A stretch of 64,000 bases of DNA from Tubulanus polymorphus (lineage: Eukaryota; Nemertea; Palaeonemertea; Tubulaniformes; Tubulanidae), in the NCBI RefSeq assembly GCF_964204645.1, contig NC_134026.1, forward strand, positions 28,972,650 through 29,036,649, written 5' to 3'. The number at the start of each line of letters is the position of its first letter. Position 1 is the stretch's first letter. Below the pieces are notes generated by a model. That model made no database searches. It was not told where the DNA came from and was given only the letters and a program-made list of their open reading frames with translations. This document shows positions 27,501 through 39,100 of this stretch, one piece after another. The position numbers and the translations under genes are program-made.

Positions 27501-30500
27501 TTACTGCGCGAATAGACCTCAACCAACACGACTACCGTCTCGCTGTGAAGTGCTCGATGTATTAGACGTCATCAACAGTAAATGTATCCCACCTCATGAG
27601 ATTTTGAACATACAAATGGTGACTGGTAACCGTGATAGATTCTGCCTGTAAGCACAACTCCATACGCATTCATTATACACATTTATTAAAGTCGAAATTA
27701 ATTCATCTTTTCGATTTCCATTTTCAGTGGAATAAATGAACTGATTAACTGCGTGTTGAGAAATACTCAGTGCTCCGAGATGACAGTCATGAATTCCATC
27801 ATGAAATACAAGACTTTATTTCCGATGTCGGTTTCACGTTATCTGGACCCTTGTTTGAAATCGACCTGTAACAATATGACAGCGATAGAGTCAGTGTTAT
27901 TCAACTCATGCGCGGACGAGCACAGTGCACTCAATGCTACCTTATCAAGACCAATAACTGACAATTCAGGAGTGTGCAGGTAATATATAATGATAATGAT
28001 GATAATTCATCACTTACAAGATTCTATTATTTTCCTGTTGTGCTATTTCCACATTCCAGGCAGTGATGCTGAAACCATACAACATGAAACAGCACATCAT
28101 AGAAAATAACCAACATGAATTTGATAGAATAATCACATTTGGAAATAGACAAACATGGAAATTGACCAACATGGAAAATAATACATTTCTATCAATTTCC
28201 ATGATGGTCAATTTCCGAATGTGACTATTCTATCAAATTCCAGTTCTGGATTTTTCTATCTTATTCCAAGGTGTTCACTGATGTTAATTTCCATGTCGTG
28301 CATTTTCCAGAAGTGAAAATTCTATTTAAATCCAATACTGGATTTTTAGGACAATTTCATGTCGGACAATTTCTGTGTTGTACATTTTCATGTTGTTCTT
28401 TGTCTATGATTGGTTTATTCCATGTTGTACTAATTCAGCATCCCCCTTACAAGTACTTATCATTATTACAATATTTCAGATTTCATTTAGTTGGTTATTT
28501 CTGATGCGAGTTGCAGAGAAAGACCATGCAACTACATCAGTGTAGTGTTAAATATTTTCTATGAATAAACATACCGGGTCATCTTCACCCGTCAAGGGAT
28601 TCGAACCCACTACGCTAAAGCTGTTCGCCGAACCCCTTGACCTCACGAGTCGTTGGAGTCGTTACTAGCCGACCAGAATCGGGTCGTACCAATCACAGCG
28701 CTTGTAACAAACGACTTTAGGCCTCTATTGGTTTTCCCATTAAATGAACCAATCAGCGAACGTTTTACTGAACAAGGAAGTATTTCGCAAATCGATATAT
28801 GACGTCATGCGCAACAGCGCCAGTAATGAAATCACGCTTCGTGAGGCCAGGGGGCCGGTGGAAGCGAGTTCGGGAGTGATACCGGACCCCTGGCAAGCGA
28901 GGATGATACCGGGTAGACTTCATATTCTTACTTGAATATTGCATCTCTTACAGGCAGTTGAATCAAACATATACTTGTTTACGTAATCAACTGAAATGTC
29001 CAGAAGAAGACTTCAATAAACTTATGAATAATCGTAAACTTTTCCCATTCGCATTTGATCGGAGAAATTGTCAGAACAGAGTAAAGTGTGAAGAATTATC
29101 AGTCATAAATGTGTTAATGACACATTGTACGGGAAGTCTATCTCAGTTAAAGATGGCTATAAACTCTAATAATCAGAATATCTGCAGGTTTGTACAATGC
29201 ATACGTACATCTTTCAACTACCGGTAATAGTAAAATAATTGAAATTGTAGTAATTGTATTATTTGTGTTTATTGTAGTTACGTTGATAGACTGGGATTCT
29301 GTGTCACTAATTTCACTCGATGCAGCATTGAAGATGCTAAACTGATGGTGGATAGGAATAAAATGATGCTGCAGCAATACCTGGGAGTGACAAATTTCAG
29401 TGGTTGTTTGACTAATATCAGTCGATGTACTGTTAATAATGTTGTCAGTATCGCTCAAACAAACTGTTCAGATATTCTCAAGAAAGTTCATGTTTCTTCA
29501 AAAGCTGCTCCATCATTATTATGTCCGTAAGTACTTAATCACTGTTAAAATATTCTAGATTGAAAGCTTTGAATTCCGGGCCAAACTTTTATCAGCGCAT
29601 AATGAAATTCGTGTTGAGCAGGAAGTTATTAAACTAAGTGCTTAGCAGAAATCAACAGAAATCTTGGAATCTTATTGTACACTTAGTTATCATTGCATTA
29701 TATGAATTAATCACGGGTCTTAATCAAGTTTTCCTGCTTTTAGTTACTTGGAAAAAGACCTTCTCGGTTGCGTTAAGTACTATTCAATGTGCAAAGAAGA
29801 GCAAATAATGAATCTGATTCAAAATCCAAGCAGTTTACAGAAGATTGATGCGGCTATCCACATTGCCACACCTGTGAAAATTTGCGATAGATACCACGGA
29901 GATCGATGTAGAAATTATGAGAAATTTTTCAACATTGCGAAAACTAACTGTTCAAAAATAATCGCAGCAGTTGGGAATTATTCACTGATGAGGAATGATA
30001 CACAAGAAGCTTGCAGGTACGGTGTATGATAAATCATCATAAAATACTGATACAAATTAGATAGATTTCAATAAGTATCTTTCAATTTCAGGGAAGTTGA
30101 TGAATTTAGGAGATGTGTAAAACACGCGTCAAACTGTAATGAATCGGATGTTGATTTCATGATGACATCATTTAGTTCAGAGATGAAATCACTGTTCAGT
30201 GGATTTAGCTACAAAGATAGATGTCTGAATAACAGTATTCCATGTGGAGACCACGACTTAATGTTATCAGTAGTAAAAACCAAGTGTTCAAAGAATATTT
30301 CATCGATAGCACAATTAGTATCAACAAAACCAAATTCAACTGATGAAATATGCGGGTACTTATCGCTTCACATATGAGCTAGAAGAATTTCACTATTCAT
30401 TCAAATCCTTTACTTTGAAAAGATGTCTTTACTTTTCAGTTATTTCAGTCACAACTTCAGAATATGCGTGGAAACAAACACAAAATGTGATTCGGTATCA

Positions 30501-31316
30501 GTTGGCGCGATGTTTATGAGTCGGATGTCCGAATTCAAACGTTTGTTCGGAGGATTTGATATAATGAAATGTTCATCCTCGCAACCTGTAACTAAACCTC
30601 CATCGAATAAATCCTGTAATGATTCCATTATTCTGACTCTCATGAATAAGGATTGCGTCAAACAAAAAAATGCCGTGTTTAAATCAGCAAAAAGTGACCC
30701 ACAAACAAGTTGCAGGTACTGTAATTTCATTTGAGTGCTGTGCTGCGTATATCACATCTTGAATTTGTTTATGCAGTTTTGTGAAATAACTGGTGTTTTG
30801 ATTATTTTCTAGCGATTTCGGCATGTTGCTCGCCTGTTTAAGTCCGATTGCACCGTGCAGTAGTGACGATTTGACAATGATATTCATAAACAGTGCAAAG
30901 ATAAACTCGGCATTAAACGGTTTTAATTTGATCGCATGCGCCCGACCAGCTGCAACTGTAGACCCAACACAATGTTCACTTACTGCTGACAACTATTTAC
31001 AAGTGTCTGAAACCATTTGTCCGAACCAGTACCGATCTTATAAAGATAACATAGGCTCACCTACATCGATGTATTGTTTGTTAGTACATTTCTGATCACT
31101 TGTTTATTTTCTTTTCATCGTGTTGCAATATTTTTGAATTTCTTCTCTTTTTTATTTTTCAGTATGATGGCTATGTATTTGCAGTGCCTGGAAAAACAAA
31201 CGAAATGCGGTGTCGAGGCTGTTGTGATGACTTTAGTTATGTCGCCAAATCTGACAGCTCATTTTGGCGGAGTTCAAAAAATAATGAGTTGTTCATCACT
31301 TGCACCGATGAGATGA
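21508..31316 (+). CDS. Type II membrane mucin-like receptor: NPxY tail, SEA, Thr/Ser/Pro repeats, SEA, cysteine-module array; unnamed
   Basis: Exons: 21508-21636, 22422-22560, 23271-23471, 23814-23867, 23949-24058, 24142-24209, 24285-24454, 24532-25599, 25679-25788, 25938-26005, 26096-26265, 26359-26554, 26804-27064, 27378-27647, 27728-27979, 28954-29187, 29278-29526, 29744-30016, 30092-30355, 30440-30715, 30813-31079, 31163-31316. Total 4983 nt, about 1660 residues, frame open throughout. There is no signal peptide. A tail with NPNY (34-37) and NPAY (56-59) precedes one hydrophobic helix (about 133-157), so the rest should be extracellular. Order: SEA1 (about 176-290), Thr/Pro repeats (291-646), SEA2 (646-762), Thr linker, then about ten six-cysteine modules. 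The start may instead be the in-frame ATG at 21550. A TATATAAT lies at 21435-21442 and an ATTAAA at 31594-31599. I know no family with this whole architecture. Confidence 0.85.
22622..23240. repeat. Dispersed repeat family B, copy 1, interrupted by a small transposon
   Basis: Flanks of the inserted element read AAATCACTCACTCGT and CTCGTTACAAAAATGCTATCA. The 41.5-kb copy reads AAATCACTGACTTACAAAAATGCTATCA without interruption. Further shared words are GAGAGCGC..TCACAC and CACTTCC.GAACC. Outer limits are approximate. Confidence 0.65.
22744..23098. mobile_element. Non-autonomous hAT-like MITE with CAGRGGCGGATCCAG terminal repeats
   Basis: The left end CAGGGGCGGATCCAGGG and right end CTGGATCCGCCTCTG are inverted copies (14 of 15 bases). 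CTCGT occurs immediately outside both ends, a candidate target duplication, shorter than the 8 bp usual for hAT. The interior holds the GCGAAGTCCTTCGAAGGGGG motif and no transposase ORF. It lies in intron 2 of the SEA/mucin gene. Confidence 0.8.
24609..25560 (+). repeat. Coding 57-bp tandem array (sixteen complete units plus a partial) encoding a 19-residue mucin repeat
   Basis: Units begin every 57 bp from 24609 to 25521. The consensus peptide is MSTTPGKTPYMSSTTPGSK, with a common VSG variant at the end. About half the residues are Thr, Ser or Pro, as expected for dense O-glycosylation. Because 57 is a multiple of three, copy-number change keeps the frame. Internal units are nearly identical and edge units more diverged, a sign of ongoing homogenisation. 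Confidence 0.97.
26357..26361 (+). promoter_or_regulatory. NAGNAG tandem splice acceptor in the SEA/mucin gene
   Basis: The intron ends ...cccAGcAG; splicing after either AG stays in frame and adds or drops a single Ala ahead of V-I-T-K. Known NAGNAG sites are often alternatively spliced. Confidence 0.6.
28020..28440. repeat. Fold-back/minisatellite-like region in the SEA/mucin intron 15
   Basis: The words AACATGGAAATTGACC and its complement recur throughout. The core is a 49-bp inverted repeat: arm 28117-28165, spacer 26 bp, arm 28192-28240, differing at a handful of positions. Outside the core, ACAACATG-type words continue on the left and their complements on the right. Confidence 0.8.
28591..28641. 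repeat. 13-bp inverted repeat overlapping a B-box-like sequence
   Basis: GTCAAGGGATTCG (28591-28603) and CGAACCCCTTGAC (28629-28641) are complementary at 12 of 13 positions around a 25-bp loop. The minus strand contains GGGTTCGAATCCC, a pol III B-box match, so this may be a tRNA-derived relic. Confidence 0.6.
28847..28893. repeat. Second 13-bp inverted repeat, GC-rich
   Basis: CCAGGGGGCCGGT (28847-28859) and ACCGGACCCCTGG (28881-28893) match at 12 of 13 positions across a 21-bp loop, about 50 bp before the exon at 28954. Confidence 0.65.
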
Positions 31317-32418
31317 AGAGCAATGAATATACAGTAAAATCAGCCTTACTCGGAAGCGTTGGCACTGAATTTTTCTATGAGTTGAGAATCGGTACAAAAG
31401 AAGGTTTTTTGAAACTTCACCATATTGAGCGGTTTACTGAATCGGCCGGTACTGTGAGTAAGGTAGAGTCTACTGTATATTTATTTGTGTATTTATGGAT
31501 TTCGATCGAGAGTCCATGGTGTGTGTAATTGATAGCGAAGCTAATAACTCAGAATCTCACCAGATGACTGTATTCAAATTCCTACTTAAATATATTAAAA
31601 CAGTTCTGAAAATCTTCCTTATCATCTCTTCTCTATATATGTGACAGTGTCAGATGGGGGTTTGTTAATGCATGCCATGTATTATGCTGCATTCTGAGGC
31701 TCTGTACGAATTAAGACCTAGATCTACTCCTTGATCCTGGACTTGAATCTACCCGTGAAATCTACTCTGGTCCAAGTATTGTAAATTACATAAATCAGTA
31801 TTTATTATATTGTATTTTGTGGTGAATTGTTTATTTGTACATGTATTAAGATAATGTTTTTTGTATTACTCCATCAATCATGTATTTTTTCTGCTGTGGA
31901 ACCTCGTTATAACATCCTCGGATTACGATTTATCGGTAATCAACGTATTAAGAATTTCATCCCGGGATAATTTTGATCATATTCCATACTGGACGTAAAG
32001 AACTGTAGGTTATAACGGACATGTTTTCCCGGTGGTCCCTTAAAGTTTGTTGTAACGAGGTTCCACGTACACTATTATTTCAAATTAAACTGCATTAAGA
32101 CAAATCAAATACCGGGTAAGCAAGAAATGTGATACGATAGATACAGCAGAATGCTTTATTTATGTTCGTCCATATCATTTTACAAGGTTGACTCAATATT
32201 CATAACCGTCCATTTTATGTAATTTATAAAGAACAGAACGGTAAATGGATTATGTTTCTATTTAATTGTATATATTCGTAAACAGTATTGGTGTAAGGGT
32301 TCCTTTTTTCTCTGTTTATATTTCTTTATAAATGATGTTTATATCTTTTTTTGAAGACTTGATAATATTTGATACATGCCCGTTGCCAAATACATAATAC
32401 ATGATTGAAGACTATTAT
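31317..32418. other. Convergent 3' flanks of the SEA/mucin and oxidoreductase genes
   Basis: No gene seen. Holds probable 3' UTRs (ATTAAA 31594-31599 on plus; AATAAA on minus at 32155-32160) and a pogo-like MITE at 31896-32066. Confidence 0.55.
31896..32066. mobile_element. 171-bp MITE with pogo/Tigger-like ends
   Basis: The left end GTGGAACCTCGTTATAAC and right end GTTGTAACGAGGTTCCAC are inverted copies (17 of 18). The AACCTCGTTATAAC word is typical of pogo/Tigger termini. No coding capacity. Confidence 0.75.
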
Positions 32419-34017
32419 TCAGTGTTCGTAATCTATTTTCACAACCTGTCCAGTTGATAAACCTCTCTCGCATGCTTCTATTATCTTATGCACTCGTACT
32501 ATGCTGTCTTTGGTTATTTTCAAAGTTTCTTTGCCTAAAATTGAAATATGTAAAGCAAAAACCTCTTAAGAAATGTTCAATTTAGTAACAGAATGATAGC
32601 GTTTTCGCTCTCACCTTGAATTACGTCGAAGAAGTTCTTAAGAGCGGCTTCGTAACTGTCTTTGTAACGTTGAGGAAACGAATATTTGATCGGTTCGTAC
32701 GACATTCCCTGTTTATTCGAAACCGATATCTCGAACGGTCTTTGATTCTCTGAGATGAACATCCCATTTTCGGCGAATATCTGAAAACAAGACGTGGACC
32801 GATAAGATTCTGCTGAATTCCAAAGATGACACGTACGGAACACGGGCGTACGCTTTACCTCCAATGTCTGGTGATAGCCGTAAGAAGCAAATCTACTGAG
32901 TTCGATAACGCAAGAGGTATTTGTTGGGTACTTCATAATAATGAAACATGTGTCCAGGTCGTTCGTAGCCGCAATTTCGCGGGAGAAAGTGTGACCTTGT
33001 ACGTACACAGTTTCAGGCCAGGAATCAAGAATCCAGCAAATGAAGTCAATATCATGAACCGCGCAGTCATGGAATATTCCACCTAGAAATTAAACTAATC
33101 TGTTGAATACATTCATTCACATTAATAAATGAATGATATGTGTTCAAATTTCTTATTTTAACCTGATATTTTCAAGTATTCTAAAGATGGTAATGGATGA
33201 TCTCTGGAACATGATTTTACGGTAAAGATTTGTCCATATTCCTCTCTTTTGTTGAATAGCTGTTGCAGTGAAGGATCGTACCGTCTAAAAATCATACATA
33301 AAATATCTGAATCTCTTCGTAGTAAATATTTTTATATACAAAAATGTACGGTAAATACTTAGCAAGAAACAATTGGACTTTTATCGTTTTTATCTTATCA
33401 TCTGTTGGATTTATCAGTGAAAGGACTGAATTAATCTAAATATCGAATGATTTTTATACGTTACCTGTTCAACGAGCAGAATAGAATCTTTCCCGCTTTT
33501 TCGGCATCGTCGTAACACTGTTTAGTTTGTTCTATATTCTGTGAAATTGGCTTCTCACAGAATACGTGTTTCCCATGATCCAGAGATTTCTGGACAATTT
33601 CATAATGTGTATATGTTGGCGTACAAACGAAGACACACTGTACCCTGAAATAAACATGAATAAAACAAACATACGTATATCTATTTTCGTTTCTGCATTA
33701 TGAATAATGGTTCGTTCAGTTAATGTAGTTTCCAGGTAAAGGATTTGGTATTGGCTTTTACGAAAGTATTACCTTTCATCGAGGAAAACTTCGTCAGCAT
33801 CTGTATCTTTGATCGCCGTTGTATCCCCTTCAAGGTTATATTGCTCTACGAGATCATCTGCCAAATTCGTATTGCGATCTACCAAGTATAAAACCTGTGC
33901 CCGATGAGATGCGGACAAATTATTCAAGTGTATCTGGCCACTCCGTCCTACACCAAAAATTGCTACACCAAACTTTTTACGGAGATTTGCTCCTGGTAAT
34001 CCGTTCAACAGCTCCAT
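32419..34017 (-). CDS. Gfo/Idh/MocA-family NAD(P)-dependent oxidoreductase, inositol 2-dehydrogenase-like, six exons
   Basis: Exons in transcript order: 33773-34017, 33465-33644, 33163-33284, 32859-33082, 32615-32780, 32419-32534. Total 1053 nt, 350 residues, frame intact. The N-terminal Rossmann fold carries GVGRSGQIH (dinucleotide loop), then CVFVCTPTYTH, and the family lysine in HVFCEKPIS. The C-terminal domain has FHDCAVHDIDF with the expected catalytic Asp/His pair. The closest functional group I can name is myo-inositol 2-dehydrogenase (IolG), which oxidises myo-inositol with NAD+; other sugar or sugar-alcohol substrates cannot be excluded. There is no targeting signal, so it is probably cytosolic. 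It converges with the SEA/mucin gene and diverges from PEBP across about 540 bp. Confidence 0.9.
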
Positions 34018-34560
34018 AATAACGCTAATAAGGTTTACAAGGACGTCTTGAGTGGACTCTGGACCCTGAAATTACAATCCAGTTCATAAAACAACATCGA
34101 TCGATCTCCTAGAAATATAATCAATTAGCATAATCCGCTCAACTGACGTTGTTTTCTTTTTAAGAAATTAAAAAATTAAGCCTTGAGGCCTAACAAAATG
34201 AAGTGAAATAGCTGGAATGAACCAGTTCATTAAAACACACGATTTCAAGGACTTTGTGCTCATTCCTTCCGGCAAGTTCCAGTTTTCCCTATTGACTTAG
34301 AGATAGGAAGATTGACAAGGTCCACCAATCTCCAAGCCTGACTGGTCCACTCTGACCCTCTGGTTTCATATAATAAAACTTTTCAAACTACTGTTCAGCA
34401 GGTCGATCGTCAATGCAGCGAGCGCGCGGTGTATAATAGCTTCGAATAAATGGGATTCGAACTCACCCAGTCCTGTTCAGCGAGCTATATATAGGCATTA
34501 CATGGGTTTTTCCAATTCATTCGTTTCCGGGTTGGGTAAATGTACCGAATTTAGGGAAGG
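34018..34560. promoter_or_regulatory. Divergent promoter interval between the oxidoreductase and PEBP genes
   Basis: 543 bp without coding sequence. TATATATAGG at 34486-34495 lies 65-75 bp before the PEBP start codon, well placed for a TATA box. The minus strand at about 34460 has GAGTTCGAATCCC, a B-box-like remnant of a SINE. Confidence 0.5.
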
Positions 34561-36127
34561 ATGGGGCGCGTATTTTTGATGTGTTGTTTGATTTCCCTGT
34601 GTCATATTTATCACATCAATAGTAGTTGCCCCTCAAAAATAAAACTCCAGTTGCTTCAACCTTCCAACAGATCGTTAACATGCGGCAAAGAAGATATAGT
34701 TTTGGCTGAAGCTGACAATTCAGATGGAATGCAACATATGCAGTTTCAGATCAGTGCCACCCCAGCCGATTGTGTAGTAAGTATCCATATAAGCTTATTG
34801 ACCCATACTCCCTAGAGATCTCTCATGAAATATTTTTGCACAAACACGCAATTTTTCTGTGATACATCAGACACTACACTAGGTTTTTGGTGAAGGATGC
34901 GGGGACCCAAGCCGGGCAGGGGGTGCACCCCCTAGAAATTTTGCCCTGAAATTCATGGGTAGGCCTAGGCCCTAAATGGAAAATATTAAACTGATACCAA
35001 GAGAAGTTAAAGTTCATATGCTTGTCCTCTGTATTTCCAAAAATGAGTTATCTTTTTTCGGGGTGCACTCTTGATGTTCAAATGATGTCCCTTATTTGGA
35101 GCTTGCACCCCTCCCTGAGTGAGACCCTAGATCCGCACCTGACTGTTGACTGTCCCTTAAGTCCAGCACTGGCTGGTATTATTGTTTTAGGCCTAATCGT
35201 ACTGGCCAGATGCTTTGAATAAAAAACCAACTGGTTTGTGAAACTATCCGATCGTGAAACTAAACCACAAACAGGTTACTGACTAGACATTGCCCATCTT
35301 TTTGACAACAAATTTAGACACAATTCGAGCCATATTCTGAATATCAGACAGATGAACCAGTTCCCTTGCAACCTGGGAAAGGCATTAGGAAGCCTTCTTG
35401 TACTAGACTGACTGTTTGGGGCCACAACTACGGTACTATATTGAATACACAACATTGACTTGGGCATCAAGCGTCTAATGACCTCACAGCTGATGAACGT
35501 TTCCGAGTTAAAATCAATTGAAAAAAAATATGGTATTATGACTTTGGATATGTTGGATCTGTGCAAGTCATCAGCAACTCATTTCTGTCAAATTCTTACT
35601 TGTATATCTGCAACCCTTTAGTTACAGCACATGACCCTCTCTCTGTAATAGTCTGAATACCAGACAAGAAAGTACAGATTCCCTTATAAACTCCCTGTTC
35701 GGGAATAACAGCTAAAAACTAGGCTATTGAAGGGGCCCTTCTAAAAGGTATCATATCGTAATAGATTGGTTAAAATGCAATGTTTTTGTTTAATCGATAG
35801 AATTTATGCTGATAATTGCAGGCTTGTCGATACACTCTGGTGATAGTTGATCCCGATGCTCCTGGTCTGGAACGTAATCAGTTCTATCTTCATATGATCG
35901 TTGCTAACTTGATGGTGAGAATTATATTTTGTTCGAGTTTGGTCGGTGTTAAATTTGTTGATGCCCGAACCCTGTTCATCGCTCGAGACATGTTTTTCAA
36001 CAACAACAACAAAAATTGCCTGAAAAAAAACATTTACATTACTTTGAATATGAAATTGTGACAGCTGGTTATTCTGTGATAGATTGAGTGCCTTTATTCT
36101 TGTTACAGGTGGTGTCTGCATAGATAC

Positions 36128-36190
<63 letters not shown>

Positions 36191-39100
36191 CGTTGACTGT
36201 TACCTTACATCTTTCTCTATACGTTTAATCAACAATCACTCTAAATTTATTGAGAGACACTAAATTTCCAGCCATAAATATTTACCGATTTTGAGTTCAC
36301 CGTTCTATATCAGGTTATTTATTCAGCATGTTATTTTTTGTCAAGCTGTTGGTGTGGGTTGGTGTCATTAAGTTTTATCTTCCAATCAGGGTGCTGAACT
36401 AACTTTTTCCAGGTTATTGACCGCAATCATGAATCATTCGCCACGATAATGTCTTAAAACAAATAGACCTGGGAAGATTTCTTTATTTCTTTAGTTTATT
36501 TAACTATCAATCTATAAAAAAAATCACAGGGCGTTGACCTGAGAATAATTGTCCATTGTTCATGGGGAGAATGATTACTTCTTGACTCCCGGCAGGATTA
36601 GAACTATGTTCAGAATGTAAGATTGTTTTTTATTAGAAATACTTTCTTATTCTATTTCTTTTCAAATTTGGTATCTATCTGTATAAGGTATAAGGTATAA
36701 ATTTATTGAGAGACACTAAATTTCCAGCCATAGATATTTAGTTATATAGTAGTTTAGGATTTTGAGTTCACCGTTCTCTATCGGGTTATTTATTCAGCAT
36801 CTTATTTTTTGTCAAGATAGCTGTTGGTGTGGGTTGGTGTCATTAAGTTTTATCTTCCAATCAGGGTGCTGAACTAACTTTTTCCTGGTTATTGACCACA
36901 ATCATGAATCATTCACCACGATAATGTCTTAAAACAAATAGACCTGGAATAATGTCTTTAGTTTATTTAACTGTCAATCTATAAAAGAAATCACAGGTCG
37001 TTGACCTAAGAATAATTTTCCATTGTTCATGGGGAGAATGATGAACGGAATTTCAAATAAATTGATAAAAGACAAAACAAATATACATGTTCAATTGAAT
37101 AACAGCAGTTTGCATAGTATGTATACTGCGTAGTATGACACTACTGAAGCCAAAAACTCTTTAGGTTGACTGAGCTCTGTGGTGAAAAGTTATGGCTATG
37201 TTTCTTTTTTCATCAGTGCATTTTGCCAATCCTTACACTCTAAAACTGCTAATAGATTGTCATCGAATTAATGATATTGTCCAGTCTGAAGTGTGCTGCC
37301 ATCTACCTATGTTACACCGTTACGAGGACAAAATCCAAGCATCTGTCACCCAAGATATGCTGCCATCTAGGATGTACTTGTGGGGTTCTTGAACTCATGT
37401 AGAATATTTTGAAACATTCGTTCGTCTTATCGATTTTTCTAACCTTGCACTTAAAATGCTGGGTTATGTATAATTGAAAAAGGTTACTTTTTACAGTTCG
37501 ATCTTCCCAAATAACTATGATTTTATGAAATCTGATAATGATCTGCTCTGTTTAAACTGTTAACATGAATACGAGTAGTGTTTACATGATATATTATACT
37601 GTTTATATTCGTTCAATGTCTCTAAAATGGAGCATTTATTCACTTGATATTCATGTGGGCTTTTATTGGTGTCTTATTCTCTTAATGTTTTGGCTGTCTA
37701 TGGATTTGAGCCCGAGTCCAGCCCTCTTTTCACCTTGTAACGGTCTCAATATGAGATTTATTGTTTGCCTACATATAGACTAATTTCACATCATCAGTAT
37801 TTGAGTGAGGAGTCCATCAATGAACTAAGTAAAAGATAGGAGACAAAACATTGAACAATTAATACTTATGTGAAATACAGGATTCTTGAGTAATAAAGGA
37901 AATTCCACAAATGAAGTCTGAAATCTTTCCTGAGCTAGTATTCTATTGACCTATATGAAGTACGTTATGCCTGGAAGAAAATGTGCATTATCTACCTGTG
38001 TATTTTATTTTATCGATTTTATGAAAGTAGCATTATAGTTCAGTTTCATTGATGTTTAATAATCGATAATGGCTTCGTGGAATTTTTCCATCCAGACTCT
38101 TGTTTAACTTACCCCTGGCAATTTGACGTCACTAGTCAGACATACGAGTCGAAATTTCACACCCATCTTCATTGATTTACCTCGTTAAAAATCTGATGTA
38201 TTACCGCGAATGGGTGGTTTTCGGAGAAATGTTACTACTACTTGGCCATCGTAGTACTCGCGTTTTCCATAATTGGGCACATCTACGCGACATTTGTGAA
38301 ATTCTACGAAAACAATTTTGTTCATTCATGAAATTGAACCTTTCTGAAAAAATTAATGTTTTACAACCGGTACTTCCTATTTAGGTAAGGCGGACTGAAG
38401 ATACATAAACATCGTAAAAGGTTATAGGCTAACTGATATTCTAAATCGATATGGTTTGATTTAAGCTGTTAATGCAGATGATGTACACTGCATATAGCTC
38501 AGAATATCACCTCGCACAGACTTTCAAATCAGAAAAATCGTTTTCCAAATTATTCAATTCAAAAATTATCAGAAATCGTCCGCAAGAAATCCAAAGTAGG
38601 CAGATATAACTGTATAAAACCTTTAGGACTGATTGCTATACATGTAAAATTTGGCAATATCCAAGATTCATCAATAATCTAAGATAATGTAAGATATTGA
38701 GCTTATGGCGATAGTTGTGTTTATAGCCGCGATTACACGAGCATTTTTTGGCCGGGGCCAAATTTGGCCTTTGTGAATTGGGTTCCAGAAGTGGCTGAGT
38801 ATTGTTTAGTATTGAGTTGAGTGTTTTACGTGTGATCGCGCTCTCTAATTTGGCACGGACCAAAAATCTTCTCTTGCGTGATTCCGGCATATGTAGAAAA
38901 TAACTGCTAGAATTGCGTCCTAAAGCGGGCTTTAACTAAAACGGCAGTGAGATATGTACGTTTTAAAGCTTATCAATACATTTCTGATGGATTAATTGAA
39001 AAATTCTTGAAACCTTGTGAGACAATTTAGAAATTTACCGTGAAGTATGTAGGGCTTTTCATAACTGTATTTTATAAATAGAGATTTCCTCTCACAGCTT

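Noticed and set aside
31100-31528. 142-codon ORF in another frame over the last SEA/mucin exon
   Set aside because: The spliced phase-2 junction at 31163 leads into the frame with the C-x6-C module, which stops at 31316. The alternative frame breaks the module and starts inside the intron.
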